DNA of 64,000 nt from Polynucleobacter sp. MWH-Svant-W18 (GCF_018687495.1 NZ_CP061293.1:310001-374000); one strand, 5' to 3'. Positions 17,610 through 26,805 are shown, counted from the first letter of the stretch. The notes: generated by a model from the letters alone, not told the origin. Program-made: numbers and translations.

Positions 17610-17770
17610 GCGCGAGTAAGGAGTCTGTGTATCGCCTAAAAGAGTCTAATCTGGTTGGCAAGCATGCTACGCTAGTGAGTTAAGGTATAAATTTGGTTTT
17701 TTATTACGGATGTTATCTATCCCCTTAGGTATCGCGATTAATCTGCATAAGTGCAATTAGATATTGACGC

Positions 17771-17799
17771 AAAAAGCATCATTCTTAGTGATGCGTTTA
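17771..17799 (-). terminator. intrinsic terminator of the formyltransferase homologue
   Basis: Read on the minus strand, GCATCA, a 7-base loop and TGATGC are followed at once by TTTTT. It lies 16 bases beyond the stop codon of the minus-strand gene that ends at 17815, within the 205-base gap that separates it from the convergent glycosyltransferase. Confidence 0.55.
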
Positions 17800-17814
17800 G
17801 AGATATTTTTTGGC

Positions 17815-18744
17815 TTAGGCGTTTGAAAATCTAATTCGAAACTTGGAGAGTGGAAGAAAGGGGGATCTTATGCCATTTTCTTCGATGTAGGCCTCAGTTA
17901 TTTTTAAAATGCCCTCCCCGCATATGATGAAAGGCTCACCATTTCTTAGAAATATAATTTTTCCAGGGTCTCTATTTTCAATTTTTAGATCAGCAGACTC
18001 TTCGGCTGTGATGATGCGAATTAGTTTTCCATCATAAATTGTTGATGCTCCGCCGTATGGAAACCCTACAGCATCAATTAATCTGCGGATTTCCCCCGCT
18101 TTTTTACTCCAATCAATTTTATAGTCCTCTTCATTACGCCATACACTATAACTAGATTCACTTTCAACTTGTTCTGATGCTTTTAGAATTTCGCCCTTCA
18201 ATAAACTTGTGAGAACAAAATCTGCGCATTTGAGATAGTTCTCATGATTAATTTGAATAGCATCATAGATTTTTATTGGATAAGAAATTTTAGATTTATG
18301 CTGTGTAATGATTGCGCCAGTATCGTAGTCATTTGCACCAAATAATGCAGTAACACCTATTTCTGTTTCTCCGTTTATCAAAGCGTTCACTAATGGGGCA
18401 AAGCCTCTATATTTTGGCAGGAGAGAATCATGAAAAATAATCAAATTCTCGGGTGAATGATTAATTAACCAGCGCCAAGATATTGCTAAAGCATATTTCG
18501 TTTTAATTCCTGAAAATTCTGACTTCTTAATGTACCGAATTTTCTCTTTCTCACAAAAATTTATAATCTCATCTTCAAAATCTTTTGTAATCGCCTTATC
18601 GCTCCCAACTACTACCAAATTAAATAGGGGCCTATATTTTTTTGACATTACTTTTAAAAAATTAAAGCCTTTCTCGGTCATTAAAAAAAATGTTACCGAA
18701 TTTTCTTGATTCAGATATTTTTTAGGGGCTATCTCGTGGGGCAT
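17815..18744 (-). CDS. formyltransferase family protein (probable sugar N-formyltransferase)
   Basis: A 309-residue homologue of methionyl-tRNA and sugar formyltransferases. The hallmark HDSLLPKYRGFAPLVNALI carries catalytic His105, and NDYDTGAI carries Asp141. The family's catalytic Asn, two residues before the His, is replaced by Ile103 (reading LIIFHDS), so chemistry may differ from the textbook enzyme. The C-terminal part includes INKS-free linker sequence and a small beta domain with VGFPYGGA. It is divergent from the WecE-like aminotransferase, which would make the 4-amino sugar to be N-formylated using 10-formyl-THF. Role inferred from this pairing; an alternative is another one-carbon transfer. 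Confidence 0.7.
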   Translation of the reverse strand: MPHEIAPKKYLNQENSVTFFLMTEKGFNFLKVMSKKYRPLFNLVVVGSDKAITKDFEDEIINFCEKEKIRYIKKSEFSGIKTKYALAISWRWLINHSPENLIIFHDSLLPKYRGFAPLVNALINGETEIGVTALFGANDYDTGAIITQHKSKISYPIKIYDAIQINHENYLKCADFVLTSLLKGEILKASEQVESESSYSVWRNEEDYKIDWSKKAGEIRRLIDAVGFPYGGASTIYDGKLIRIITAEESADLKIENRDPGKIIFLRNGEPFIICGEGILKITEAYIEENGIRSPFLPLSKFRIRFSNA

Positions 18745-18940
18745 TAGCTATCAATAAGGTCGTTGTAGTTGTAATATTAAATTAAGGTTAAACTAGTGAT
18801 AGGGGTATATAAATTCTTTAATAGAAATACCACATTAAATAATTGGGGTTGTCACCAATATAACTATTTGTAGTAGTGTACGGTAATAATAAGTTCGCAA
18901 AAGATCATTTATCAAATATTAAAAAAGCCAGATAGAAATA

Positions 18941-20071
18941 ATGATTCCATTTAATAAGCCCCATCTAACTGGTGATGAACTGGATAATATCAGTAAGGCC
19001 CATTTAAATGGGCAATTAGCTGGGGATGGGGCGTTCACAAAATCCTGCAATGCTTGGCTTGAGAAGTCAATTGGTTGCGAAAAAGCATTGCTAACACATT
19101 CGTGTACTGGCGCACTGGAAATGGCGGCCATTCTTGCAAATATTCAACCGGGCGATGAGGTAATTATGCCCTCCTATACATTTGTATCAACGGCCAATGC
19201 TTTTGTATTGCGTGGGGCAATCCCGATTTTTGTTGATATAAGACCCGATACTCTTAACTTAAACGAAAAACTTATCGAATCATATATTTCATCAAAGACA
19301 AGGGCTATTATTCCAGTTCACTATGCTGGTGTTGCCTGTGAGATGGATCGAATTATGGAGTTGGCTAATTTACATAATTTGCTGGTTATTGAAGACGCTG
19401 CTCAGGGTGTTCAAGCCACCTACAAAGGTAGGTCTCTAGGTGGAATTGGAAATTTGGGTGCGGTAAGCTTTCATGAGACTAAAAATATTATTTCGGGTGA
19501 GGGTGGAGCACTTTTAATTAATGATACAAAATTAGCCGAACGCGCTGAAATTATTAGAGAAAAAGGCACAAATCGCAGTCAATTTTTTCGGGGGCAGGTA
19601 GATAAATATACATGGGTGGATATAGGTTCCTCTTACCTACCTGGGGAAATGGTTGCAGCTTTCTTGTTGGCACAAATGAATAAGGCCGAATCCATTACAA
19701 AGCGTCGTCTGGAAATATGGAGTCGATACCACGAAGCTTTTGGGGGACTTGAGAAAATCGGCCGCATTAGGAGGCCTATAGTGCCAGAATGGTGTGGTCA
19801 TAATGGACATATTTACTATCTTTTAATGCGAAATTTAAAGGATAGAACAAATTTTATTAGTGCGATGCGTCAGCGTAATATAAATTGCGTTTTTCATTAT
19901 GTTCCCCTTCACGCCTCTCCGCAGGGAAAGAGGGCTGGTAGAGCTTACAGTAACTTGTCTGTGACAGAGGATATTGCTGATCGGATAGTTAGATTACCCT
20001 TATGGATCGGGCTTGAGACAAAGCAGGATTACATTATTAATCAGGTACTGGATGTATTAAAAGCAATTTGA
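18941..20071 (+). CDS. wecE: dTDP-4-amino-4,6-dideoxygalactose transaminase (WecE/RffA-like)
   Basis: A 376-residue DegT/DnrJ/EryC1 aminotransferase, the same length as E. coli WecE. The PLP Lys is in SFHETKNIISGEGG at residue 181, IEDAAQG gives the Asp that contacts the PLP nitrogen, and HSCTGALEMAA forms the phosphate cup. It should convert dTDP-4-keto-6-deoxyglucose to dTDP-Fuc4N with glutamate as donor. The dTDP-glucose synthesis genes (rmlA, rmlB) are not in the window. The divergent formyltransferase homologue suggests an N-formylated product. The 196-base AT-rich gap upstream must hold both promoters. Confidence 0.87.
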   Translation: MIPFNKPHLTGDELDNISKAHLNGQLAGDGAFTKSCNAWLEKSIGCEKALLTHSCTGALEMAAILANIQPGDEVIMPSYTFVSTANAFVLRGAIPIFVDIRPDTLNLNEKLIESYISSKTRAIIPVHYAGVACEMDRIMELANLHNLLVIEDAAQGVQATYKGRSLGGIGNLGAVSFHETKNIISGEGGALLINDTKLAERAEIIREKGTNRSQFFRGQVDKYTWVDIGSSYLPGEMVAAFLLAQMNKAESITKRRLEIWSRYHEAFGGLEKIGRIRRPIVPEWCGHNGHIYYLLMRNLKDRTNFISAMRQRNINCVFHYVPLHASPQGKRAGRAYSNLSVTEDIADRIVRLPLWIGLETKQDYIINQVLDVLKAI

Positions 20072-20160
20072 AATGGGAGAGTTTTTCTTAACGAAAAGCG
20101 ATGTAGTAGGCTGTAAATGAAATTTAAATGAATAAGTGCAAATTAAACAACGAGGGATAA

Positions 20161-21561
20161 GTGTCCAACAAATCGTCAAAGAGAATTCAGTTTGGTTTAT
20201 TGCTAATTACAGCAGCGATCGTTTTGTGGGTTATTTTTGAATCTCATAATTTACGTCCCATAGCCGACGATTACTGTTTTGGGGCAATGTCAGGGGAATT
20301 TGGCCTATTTGGCGGAGTCGTTCTCATGTGGAATGTATGGTCAGGCTTTGTATCGCAAAACTTCATAACATTTCTTTTGGTGGGCATGCCTCTTGCATTT
20401 CTACCTTTTGATATTGCCTCTGCTATTTGTTTTATTTTTACTGCATTTGGTATGGGTGCAGTAGTGCTTGCTGTGAATAGGTCGATTCAATCGCCATTGA
20501 AGCTGGGTTTGGGCTGGCTAGTTTTTATAGCTTTTTTGTGGTGGACGTTTCTGTGGACAACCTTTGCCTTAGGTATCCAAAATACAAATCTTTCCACGGC
20601 AAATGACTACAATCTACGCTCTATAGTTAGCGCCTTAACATTCTGGCAAAATGTTAATTCTGCATACGTTATGCCACTACAGATAATATTCATTGCATTA
20701 GCAATCGGTTGGTCTTTCTCCAACCAAAGACGCTATCCATATTCTTCATTTTTGATTCCTCTAGTTATTGGGGTTTTCTCTGGCGGCGTTGCACCAGTGC
20801 AAATGGTTTCATTGCTGCTGGTTGCCTGCATGATTGCTGCATGTATATTTTTCATGCCTAAGACTAGAGATTTGAATCGTAATTTTTGGATTATTTTAAG
20901 TGTCGCGATTTTGGTTAGCGGGCTTATTTGTGGATTATTTTCACCGGGCAATGCTGTACGATCAGCGATCCTTAAGCCAAATTTTGAATTTACAGTTGAA
21001 AGGATCGTACTTCTTCTTAAGGTCACTTCAAAACAGGGTATTGGAAACTGGCTTAGGGGTTATTTTAATATTGGTAGTCTAATAATTTTAATATTGGCTA
21101 CCGGCTATTCATTTTTTTCATTGACACGCAATAATCAAGAGCGTGCAATAAAGATTCTCGTTGTTGCAGCTTCATTTAGTTTGTTTGCTTTGGTGCTTAG
21201 TTTGGCAACAAGGCTTTCCCAAGAATTTAGTGGCATTGCTTACTGGCATCACACGAGCTCTTTGGTTTGTGTATTCATCTCGATCATTTTTTTTGGTATC
21301 TGGATTGGCATAATTATTAAAGGCGTCAACAATTTCTTTGTTGGTCGAGGCATGTGCGTTTTTTTCATATTTGCCCTAATTGTTGGAATTATGGCAAATA
21401 TGAAAATGGTTGAGAGTATTGAATTGCGGCATGCGGCTTGGGTAAAAGGCCCCGCATCCATTAACGGGGTTATTGATACAGATAATCCAGAAGAGTTTCA
21501 GATGGGGTGTTGGCGCAAGCTTAATTCTCAAAGATCTCACCCAATTACACGTTCACCGTAA
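20161..21561 (+). CDS. polytopic membrane protein, glucosyltransferase-like (DUF6056-like)
   Basis: A 466-residue protein with about eleven membrane segments and a GTG start preceded by GAGGGATAA. The first extracytoplasmic loop holds RPIADDYCFG, the acidic pair typical of several GT-C-like membrane transferases that use polyprenyl-phosphate donors. The last 60 residues are hydrophilic. It stands alone between the aminotransferase and the heptose isomerase, with 89- and 238-base gaps, so it may be a separate transcription unit. Could be a side-branch glycosyltransferase or the glycan polymerase; no polymerase hallmark is visible. Confidence 0.6.
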   Translation: MSNKSSKRIQFGLLLITAAIVLWVIFESHNLRPIADDYCFGAMSGEFGLFGGVVLMWNVWSGFVSQNFITFLLVGMPLAFLPFDIASAICFIFTAFGMGAVVLAVNRSIQSPLKLGLGWLVFIAFLWWTFLWTTFALGIQNTNLSTANDYNLRSIVSALTFWQNVNSAYVMPLQIIFIALAIGWSFSNQRRYPYSSFLIPLVIGVFSGGVAPVQMVSLLLVACMIAACIFFMPKTRDLNRNFWIILSVAILVSGLICGLFSPGNAVRSAILKPNFEFTVERIVLLLKVTSKQGIGNWLRGYFNIGSLIILILATGYSFFSLTRNNQERAIKILVVAASFSLFALVLSLATRLSQEFSGIAYWHHTSSLVCVFISIIFFGIWIGIIIKGVNNFFVGRGMCVFFIFALIVGIMANMKMVESIELRHAAWVKGPASINGVIDTDNPEEFQMGCWRKLNSQRSHPITRSP

Positions 21562-21799
21562 GTGTTGTGTTATCTGGGCACAATCTTCAAATACTTTTAT
21601 CTTCACTAACACTTTATTGAAGCAAGTGAATTTTTTATGCCCATAGGCTGCATTCTGAATTTACTGCGTCTAGTAGACAATATATCTATGTAATTATTAT
21701 AATTGATTATCAATGCTGAAAATAATAGGAAGCATTTAAGGAATAGAATAAAATGTTACCTAATAAATCATCTAATTATAAAAAACAAAGGGCTATTTT

Positions 21800-22399
21800 A
21801 TGAGTTATGCAAAGCAACATTTAAATGAAGCGGTTGAAATCATCGAAAAAATGGATGTAGCCGCAATTGAAAAAATGGCAGATCTTTTAGCTCAAGTTAA
21901 AACAGATAGTGGCCGAATCTTTTTTTTAGGTGTAGGAGGTAGCGCGGGAAATTGTTCGCATGCCGTAAATGATTTTCGGAAAATCGTTGGCATTGAGTCT
22001 TATGCCCCAACTGATAATGTATCAGAGTTGACTGCGCGTACAAATGATGAGGGATGGGCTTCAATTTTTATTGAATGGCTAAAAGTTAGCAAAATTACCC
22101 CTAAAGATATGCTATTCATTTTTTCTGTTGGCGGCGGTAATCTAGAAAAGAATATCAGCCCTAATTTAGTTGAGGCTTTGAAATTTGCCAAGTTAATCGG
22201 CTCTAAGGTAATCGGCGTTGTGGGTCGTGATGGGGGGTATACCGCCCAAGTTGCCGATGCTTGCGTGATTGTTCCAACGGTGAACGCTGATAATGTGACC
22301 CCACATTCAGAGGCTTTTCAGGCAGTGGTATGGCACCTCTTGGTTTCGCACCCCAAGTTAAAAGCAAATCAAACTAAATGGGAGTCTACGGCTAAATAA
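21800..22399 (+). CDS. gmhA: SIS-domain protein, probable sedoheptulose-7-phosphate isomerase variant
   Basis: A 199-residue single SIS domain of GmhA length. The phosphate loop is LGVGGSAGNCSH and the second phosphate segment FSVGGGN. GmhA makes D-glycero-D-manno-heptose 7-phosphate from sedoheptulose 7-phosphate. The zinc site is only partly conserved: the His of SAGNCSH and the late His in VVWHLL fit, but the usual Glu four residues after the first His is Asp, and the region SEAFQAVVWH has Glu and Gln where Gln and His are usual. It lies just upstream of gmhB and a transaldolase, which supports the call. RBS AAGGG precedes the ATG. Confidence 0.75.
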   Translation: MSYAKQHLNEAVEIIEKMDVAAIEKMADLLAQVKTDSGRIFFLGVGGSAGNCSHAVNDFRKIVGIESYAPTDNVSELTARTNDEGWASIFIEWLKVSKITPKDMLFIFSVGGGNLEKNISPNLVEALKFAKLIGSKVIGVVGRDGGYTAQVADACVIVPTVNADNVTPHSEAFQAVVWHLLVSHPKLKANQTKWESTAK

Positions 22400-22417
22400 G
22401 CTGCAGATATAAATCCA

Positions 22418-22945
22418 TTGAGGCGTGCAGTTTTTTTAGATCGGGATGGGGTAATCAATCGGGCAATTGTGCGCGATGGTAAGCCCTATCCTCCAGCCTC
22501 CTTAGAAGAGCTAGAAATTTTACCGGGAGTTCACGAAGCCCTCCAAAAACTACATGATGCAAATTACTTATTGGTAGTAGTAACCAATCAACCCGATGTA
22601 GCGAGGGGCATATCTAAGAGGGAAGATATTGAGCTAATGAATGCTTTTTTATCATCTGAATTACCAATAGATGATTTTAAGACTTGCTATCATGATGGCG
22701 GGGATAAATGTGATTGTAGGAAGCCGTTACCCGGCGCATTAGTTGAAGCGGCTCAAGAGCACAATATCGATTTATCTAAAAGCTTTATGGTTGGAGATCG
22801 TTGGCGCGATGTTGAGGCGGGAGCCTCTGCTGGGTGTAAAACCTTTTTTATCAATTACCGTTATGCGGAAAAAAAACCAGATGCACCTGATTTTATTGTG
22901 TCATCTTTATTGGAAGCAAAAAAAATTATCCTTGGAGAGTTTTAA
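22418..22945 (+). CDS. gmhB: D-glycero-D-manno-heptose-1,7-bisphosphate 7-phosphatase
   Basis: A 175-residue HAD phosphatase with motif I FLDRDGVINR, motif II VVTNQPDVARG, the zinc-binding CYH and CDCRKPLPGA, and motif IV VGDRWRDVEAG. This is the full GmhB set, including the Cys/His zinc loop. It removes the 7-phosphate so that the guanylyltransferase can act. The start appears to be a TTG at 22418 (LRRAVFLDRDG), 18 bases after the isomerase stop. Its stop is directly followed by the ATG of the transaldolase. Confidence 0.88.
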   Translation: MRRAVFLDRDGVINRAIVRDGKPYPPASLEELEILPGVHEALQKLHDANYLLVVVTNQPDVARGISKREDIELMNAFLSSELPIDDFKTCYHDGGDKCDCRKPLPGALVEAAQEHNIDLSKSFMVGDRWRDVEAGASAGCKTFFINYRYAEKKPDAPDFIVSSLLEAKKIILGEF

Positions 22946-23662
22946 ATGAAAAAAGTAGAAGAGTTAAAAGTAAAGATTTTTGCTGATGGAGCCGATAAGG
23001 CAGGGATGCTGGAGATGTATAAAAAGCCTTTTGTAAAAGGTTTAACTACCAATCCTACTTTAATGAAAAAGGCGGGAGTTATAGATTATCGAGCATTTTG
23101 CAAAGATATTCTCACATCAATAAATGACAAACCACTCTCGTTCGAGGTGTTCTCTGATGATTTTGCAGAAATGGAACGTCAAGCATTAGAGATAGCCAGT
23201 TGGGGCGATAATGTTTACGTAAAAATCCCCATTACCAACACTAAGCAAGAATATTGCTATGCGCTAGTTGAAAAACTTGCAAAACAAAAGGTTAAATTGA
23301 ATGTAACGGCGCTAATGACTCTTGACCAGGTGCGTAATGTGGTAGCCGCTCTTGATCCAAATATCCCTAGTTATGTTTCAGTCTTTGCTGGTCGTGTAGC
23401 TGATACTGGATATGATCCAGTACCACTGATGACCAGTGCCGTTGAAATATTAAAAGCCGCACCTGCAGCTGAATTAATTTGGGCGAGTCCGCGTGAGTTG
23501 CTGAATATATTCCAAGCTGACGAAATTGGATGTCACGTTATTACCGTTACTAATGATATTCTCAAGAAATTATCTCTTGTTGGTTACGACTTAAATGAGT
23601 ACTCCCTTGATACTGTTAAGATGTTTTATGCAGATGCGGTAGCCGCTGGCTTCAAGCTTTAA
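22946..23662 (+). CDS. transaldolase/fructose-6-phosphate aldolase-type enzyme
   Basis: A 238-residue TIM-barrel aldolase of the short (TalC/F6P aldolase-size) transaldolase group. FVKGLTTNPTLMKKAG is the start signature, VYVKIPI carries the Schiff-base Lys, and NVTALMTLDQV, FAGRVADTGYDP and WASPRELLN follow in the expected order. It starts one base after the gmhB stop. In a heptose-synthesis operon its simplest role is to raise sedoheptulose 7-phosphate, the substrate of GmhA, from hexose phosphate and erythrose phosphate. This is inference from context; the main housekeeping transaldolase would lie elsewhere. Confidence 0.82.
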   Translation: MKKVEELKVKIFADGADKAGMLEMYKKPFVKGLTTNPTLMKKAGVIDYRAFCKDILTSINDKPLSFEVFSDDFAEMERQALEIASWGDNVYVKIPITNTKQEYCYALVEKLAKQKVKLNVTALMTLDQVRNVVAALDPNIPSYVSVFAGRVADTGYDPVPLMTSAVEILKAAPAAELIWASPRELLNIFQADEIGCHVITVTNDILKKLSLVGYDLNEYSLDTVKMFYADAVAAGFKL

Positions 23663-23678
23663 TTAAAGTCTGGTTTAA

Positions 23679-24650
23679 ATGCCCCTTTTATTAAGTGTAG
23701 TTATAACTTCATTTAATGAAGGGGTTAATCTTGATAGATTATTCCAGGATCTTTCAAATCAAGATTTTGATAAAAATTCCTATGAAATACTGTTTCTTGA
23801 GGCAGGAAATTATTCTAGAGAATGTGCAATAGAGAAACTTGGTTTTTCATCTAGTCTTTTGAGGTACTGGAATATACCAGGATTATCTAGAACTGCTGCC
23901 TTAAACTTTTTGGTAAAAGAGTCGACTGGAGATTTAATTGTTCGGCTTGATGCCAGAACTCATATTGACCCAGATTACCTAAGTAAGATCTACGTACTTT
24001 CGCTTTGGGAAAATGTTGCTAATGTTGGTGGTGTTCAGGTTCCGATTGGCGAATCTGAAGAGCAAAAAAAGATTGCGTTAATAATGTCACACCCTCTCGG
24101 GCTGGGTGGCGGGAAGTTTCGAAACACAAGCTATAGAGGTAAAGTTGATTCACTTTATTTGGGAGCCTTTAGTCGAAAATATATGCCAAACCAGCCCTGG
24201 TTCGATGAAAGACTACCAAAGATTAGCGAAGATTCTGACTTAAACTTTCGAATTCGACAAATGGGCGGTGAAATTGTTCTTGATTCAAGCATTATTGCTT
24301 GGCACTACCCCAGGGAAAGTCTAAAAACTTTTTTTAGACTTTGTTTTAATTATGGCGTTGGCCGCGCTTTATTTCTAATTAAACACCGGCAATTTTCTGC
24401 GCCACGGCAGCTAGTGCTTCCCTTCGCTTTTTTGATTGCATTGTCATTGTTGGGATTGGGCATAATTTACCCATTCCTATATTCAATATTGTTGATTGGC
24501 ATCTTTACTTACCTAGCCCTCATTCTTTTTGTTTCCTTCAGATTCCGAGATAGAAGTTTTCAAGATATATTTTTCCTTGCCTCAGGCTTTGTGGGATGCC
24601 ATTTTTTCTGGACGATTGGATTGTTTTACGGATTGATAACTTATAGATAA
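23679..24650 (+). CDS. family 2 glycosyltransferase (ExoA-like) with C-terminal membrane helices
   Basis: A 323-residue protein. The GT-A domain starts LSVVITSFNEGVNLDRLF, has IVRLDARTHIDP at the metal-binding strand and EDSDLNFRIRQMGG near residue 185, the ED-type acceptor/catalytic motif of processive and exopolysaccharide GT2 enzymes. Three hydrophobic segments follow (about 248-320). The architecture resembles succinoglycan ExoA. It follows the transaldolase by 16 bases and may transfer the heptose or a neighbouring residue to the lipid carrier. Confidence 0.82.
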   Translation: MPLLLSVVITSFNEGVNLDRLFQDLSNQDFDKNSYEILFLEAGNYSRECAIEKLGFSSSLLRYWNIPGLSRTAALNFLVKESTGDLIVRLDARTHIDPDYLSKIYVLSLWENVANVGGVQVPIGESEEQKKIALIMSHPLGLGGGKFRNTSYRGKVDSLYLGAFSRKYMPNQPWFDERLPKISEDSDLNFRIRQMGGEIVLDSSIIAWHYPRESLKTFFRLCFNYGVGRALFLIKHRQFSAPRQLVLPFAFLIALSLLGLGIIYPFLYSILLIGIFTYLALILFVSFRFRDRSFQDIFFLASGFVGCHFFWTIGLFYGLITYR

Positions 24651-24691
24651 TTTTTTTATCCACATTAAATACAAATGGCAGTAAACATAAT

Positions 24692-25681
24692 ATGAAGATA
24701 AATATAATCGGTGGCAGTGGCTTTATTGGTACAAGACTATCAACGATTTTTAACAAAAAAAATGTAGCCTTTACCATCGTAGATAAAGTAATAGGAGCAT
24801 CTTTTCCTGCATTGACTCATAACGTAGATATCCGATCGTTGAAAGATTTAAGGGCATCAATTGATCTAAATGCGGCGGTGATAAATTTGGCAGCAGAACA
24901 TCGCGATGACGTAAGCCCTCGAAGCTTATATGATGAGGTTAATATCGAGGGCGCGCGAAATATCTGTGAAATTGCCAATGAGATGGCGGTTAATAAAATT
25001 ATCTTTACTAGCTCAGTAGCTGTATATGGTTTTGCCCCCCTAGGAACCGATGAATCTGGTGCGATTGCCCCTTTTAACGATTACGGTCGTACTAAGTGGG
25101 AGGCAGAGCAGGTTTATAGGCAATGGCAATCTGAGGATCCCCAAAAGCGAACTTTGGTCATCATTCGCCCAACCGTAGTTTTCGGGGAAAGAAATAGGGG
25201 GAATGTATTTAATTTGCTGAGGCAAATTGCCTCTGGTAAATTTATAATGGTTGGCAATGGCTTAAACCGCAAGTCAATGGCCTACGTTGAGAATGTCGCA
25301 GCATTCTTAGAGTATTCATTAGATTTCAAACCGGGTATACATATCTACAACTACATCGATAAGCCAGATTTCACGATGAATACACTAGTTGGTCATGTCA
25401 ATAAGTTATTGGGCAGGTCTTCTGAGATTAAATTTAGACTGCCATTTTCTCTTGGGCTATTGATTGGGTCCAGCTTTGATCTAGTTGCAAAAATTACCGG
25501 TAACAAATTTCCCATTAGCGCGATTAGAGTTAAAAAGTTTTGCGCTAATTCAGTATATGAATCAGCTATAGAATCAACTGGTTTTATTCCTCCTGTGCCT
25601 TTAATAGAGGCGATTGAGAAGACAGTTCGCTTTGAGTTTATTGAAGACCATAAAAATGAGCGGGTTTTCTATTCTGAATAG
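24692..25681 (+). CDS. NAD-dependent epimerase/dehydratase (extended SDR)
   Basis: A 329-residue extended SDR with IGGSGFIGTRLS, FTSSVAVYGFAP and YGRTKWEAE (catalytic Tyr/Lys). It is the last gene of the polysaccharide locus on this strand. The pattern is closer to WcaG/RfbB-like 4-keto reductases and to the UDP-Qui2NAc-type reductases that accompany WecA/WbpL-like transferases; a WecA-like gene lies 3 kb downstream. That relation is a suggestion, not shown. Ends 42 bases from the convergent recombinase. Confidence 0.8.
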   Translation: MKINIIGGSGFIGTRLSTIFNKKNVAFTIVDKVIGASFPALTHNVDIRSLKDLRASIDLNAAVINLAAEHRDDVSPRSLYDEVNIEGARNICEIANEMAVNKIIFTSSVAVYGFAPLGTDESGAIAPFNDYGRTKWEAEQVYRQWQSEDPQKRTLVIIRPTVVFGERNRGNVFNLLRQIASGKFIMVGNGLNRKSMAYVENVAAFLEYSLDFKPGIHIYNYIDKPDFTMNTLVGHVNKLLGRSSEIKFRLPFSLGLLIGSSFDLVAKITGNKFPISAIRVKKFCANSVYESAIESTGFIPPVPLIEAIEKTVRFEFIEDHKNERVFYSE

Positions 25682-25723
25682 TGATTGCACTAATTGATCC
25701 CCCTTTAATTTTTGGAGAGAGTA

Positions 25724-26743
25724 TCAAACTTGGCAATTGCCGTGCTCAAGATATCTCATAACCGTATCTGTCTTTGACCATCTTCCACGCTGCATAATGA
25801 TTGGCATGCTTGCTCCCGAATTTAGTAAATCCTGAGCGGCACCTACTCGCATAGAGTGGCCGCTGATGCCCTCAATTGCCGATTCATCTAACCCCGCTTT
25901 TCTTGCAATTCTCTTATAAATTCGGTTAATCTGACCAGCTCCAATATTGGCGCTGAAATCTAGCGCGCGATTTAGGCCGCAATACAACATTTCCTGCCCT
26001 TCAGGAATTTCCTTCATCCACTCCATTAATGACTGGTGTGCTCTTTTCCTTAGATGTAGCCATTTCCCGGTAGCGTCCTGATCAGTTTTACTTTTTCTCA
26101 GAAGAATGGATGATGTTTCAATACCATTCTTAATGTTGATTTTGACATCCTTGACTTGTAGAGACACTAATTCACTACGTCTGCATAAGGTGTCATAGGC
26201 TACTAGCAATAAGGCGCGATCTCGAATGCCTCTAATGGAATCATCGGTAGCTAATAACAACTTTTCCAAGGTGTCGGCATTAATGCTGCCGGCCTGGCTG
26301 GATGAGCGCCCGAGTTTGCGATGCATTCTGCGCATCTCTAAAGTAACATCAGGATCTTTGGTGGGATCATCAAAGCGATTCAGTTTATGAATAGCAGAAA
26401 GACCGCACAAAGCTCTGCGAATGCTGGCGGATGATCTACCGCTTATGGTTAGTTTGCAAATGTACCCAACAATTAAATGAGGCTCTGCAGGTAAGGCATT
26501 GGCATTTTTATCATCACAAAAATAAACGAAATCAGTAAAGTCAGCCCTATAGGCTCGAATGGTAGAAGGTGCATAAGCACCCTCAATTTTTATGATGGTT
26601 TCTTGAAGAAGCTTGGTTGCTCGATCTAAGTCTGAGAGTGCGCTTTCTTTTTCTAAACCTTGATTGACCTTGCCAACTAGCTGCAGCCTTCTTTTAGCTG
26701 GACTTTTAGGTGCGGATTGTGCAAAATCTTGATTATTAAGCAT
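25724..26743 (-). CDS. tyrosine-type site-specific recombinase/integrase
   Basis: A 339-residue tyrosine recombinase. Residues 45-145 are the core-binding (SAM-like) domain with TIRAYRADFTDFV. The catalytic domain has Arg188 in CRRSELVSL, Lys in LRKSKTD, His296 and Arg299 in GHSMRVGAA, Trp322 in RGRW and nucleophile Tyr331 in VMRYLEH, so all catalytic positions are present. The family cuts and rejoins DNA at specific sites, for integration, excision, inversion or dimer resolution. It sits between the polysaccharide locus and wecA, divergent from an XRE regulator, with no phage genes nearby. No att repeats were recognised. Target unknown. Confidence 0.88.
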   Translation of the reverse strand: MLNNQDFAQSAPKSPAKRRLQLVGKVNQGLEKESALSDLDRATKLLQETIIKIEGAYAPSTIRAYRADFTDFVYFCDDKNANALPAEPHLIVGYICKLTISGRSSASIRRALCGLSAIHKLNRFDDPTKDPDVTLEMRRMHRKLGRSSSQAGSINADTLEKLLLATDDSIRGIRDRALLLVAYDTLCRRSELVSLQVKDVKINIKNGIETSSILLRKSKTDQDATGKWLHLRKRAHQSLMEWMKEIPEGQEMLYCGLNRALDFSANIGAGQINRIYKRIARKAGLDESAIEGISGHSMRVGAAQDLLNSGASMPIIMQRGRWSKTDTVMRYLEHGNCQV

Positions 26744-26788
26744 TTTTTACCTCATTTGGTTATTTAATTAATCAAATTAATTATTAAA

Positions 26789-26805
26789 TTAGTCATTATG
26801 ACTAA
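26789..26805. promoter_or_regulatory. palindromic operator candidate between recombinase and XRE gene
   Basis: TTAGTCATTATGACTAA is a perfect palindrome with 8-base arms and one central base. It lies in the 80-base AT-rich divergent region between the recombinase start (26743) and the regulator start (26824). The next 14 bases repeat part of it around CTAATATTAG. Size and place suit a dimeric XRE repressor that controls both genes. Binding is inferred. Confidence 0.5.

Noticed and set aside
1..25681. Wzx flippase and Wzy polymerase in the glycan locus
   Set aside because: Membrane proteins at 1356, 8291 and 20161 have acidic first loops fitting GT-C enzymes better; none shows the MATE-like or Wzy pattern clearly.
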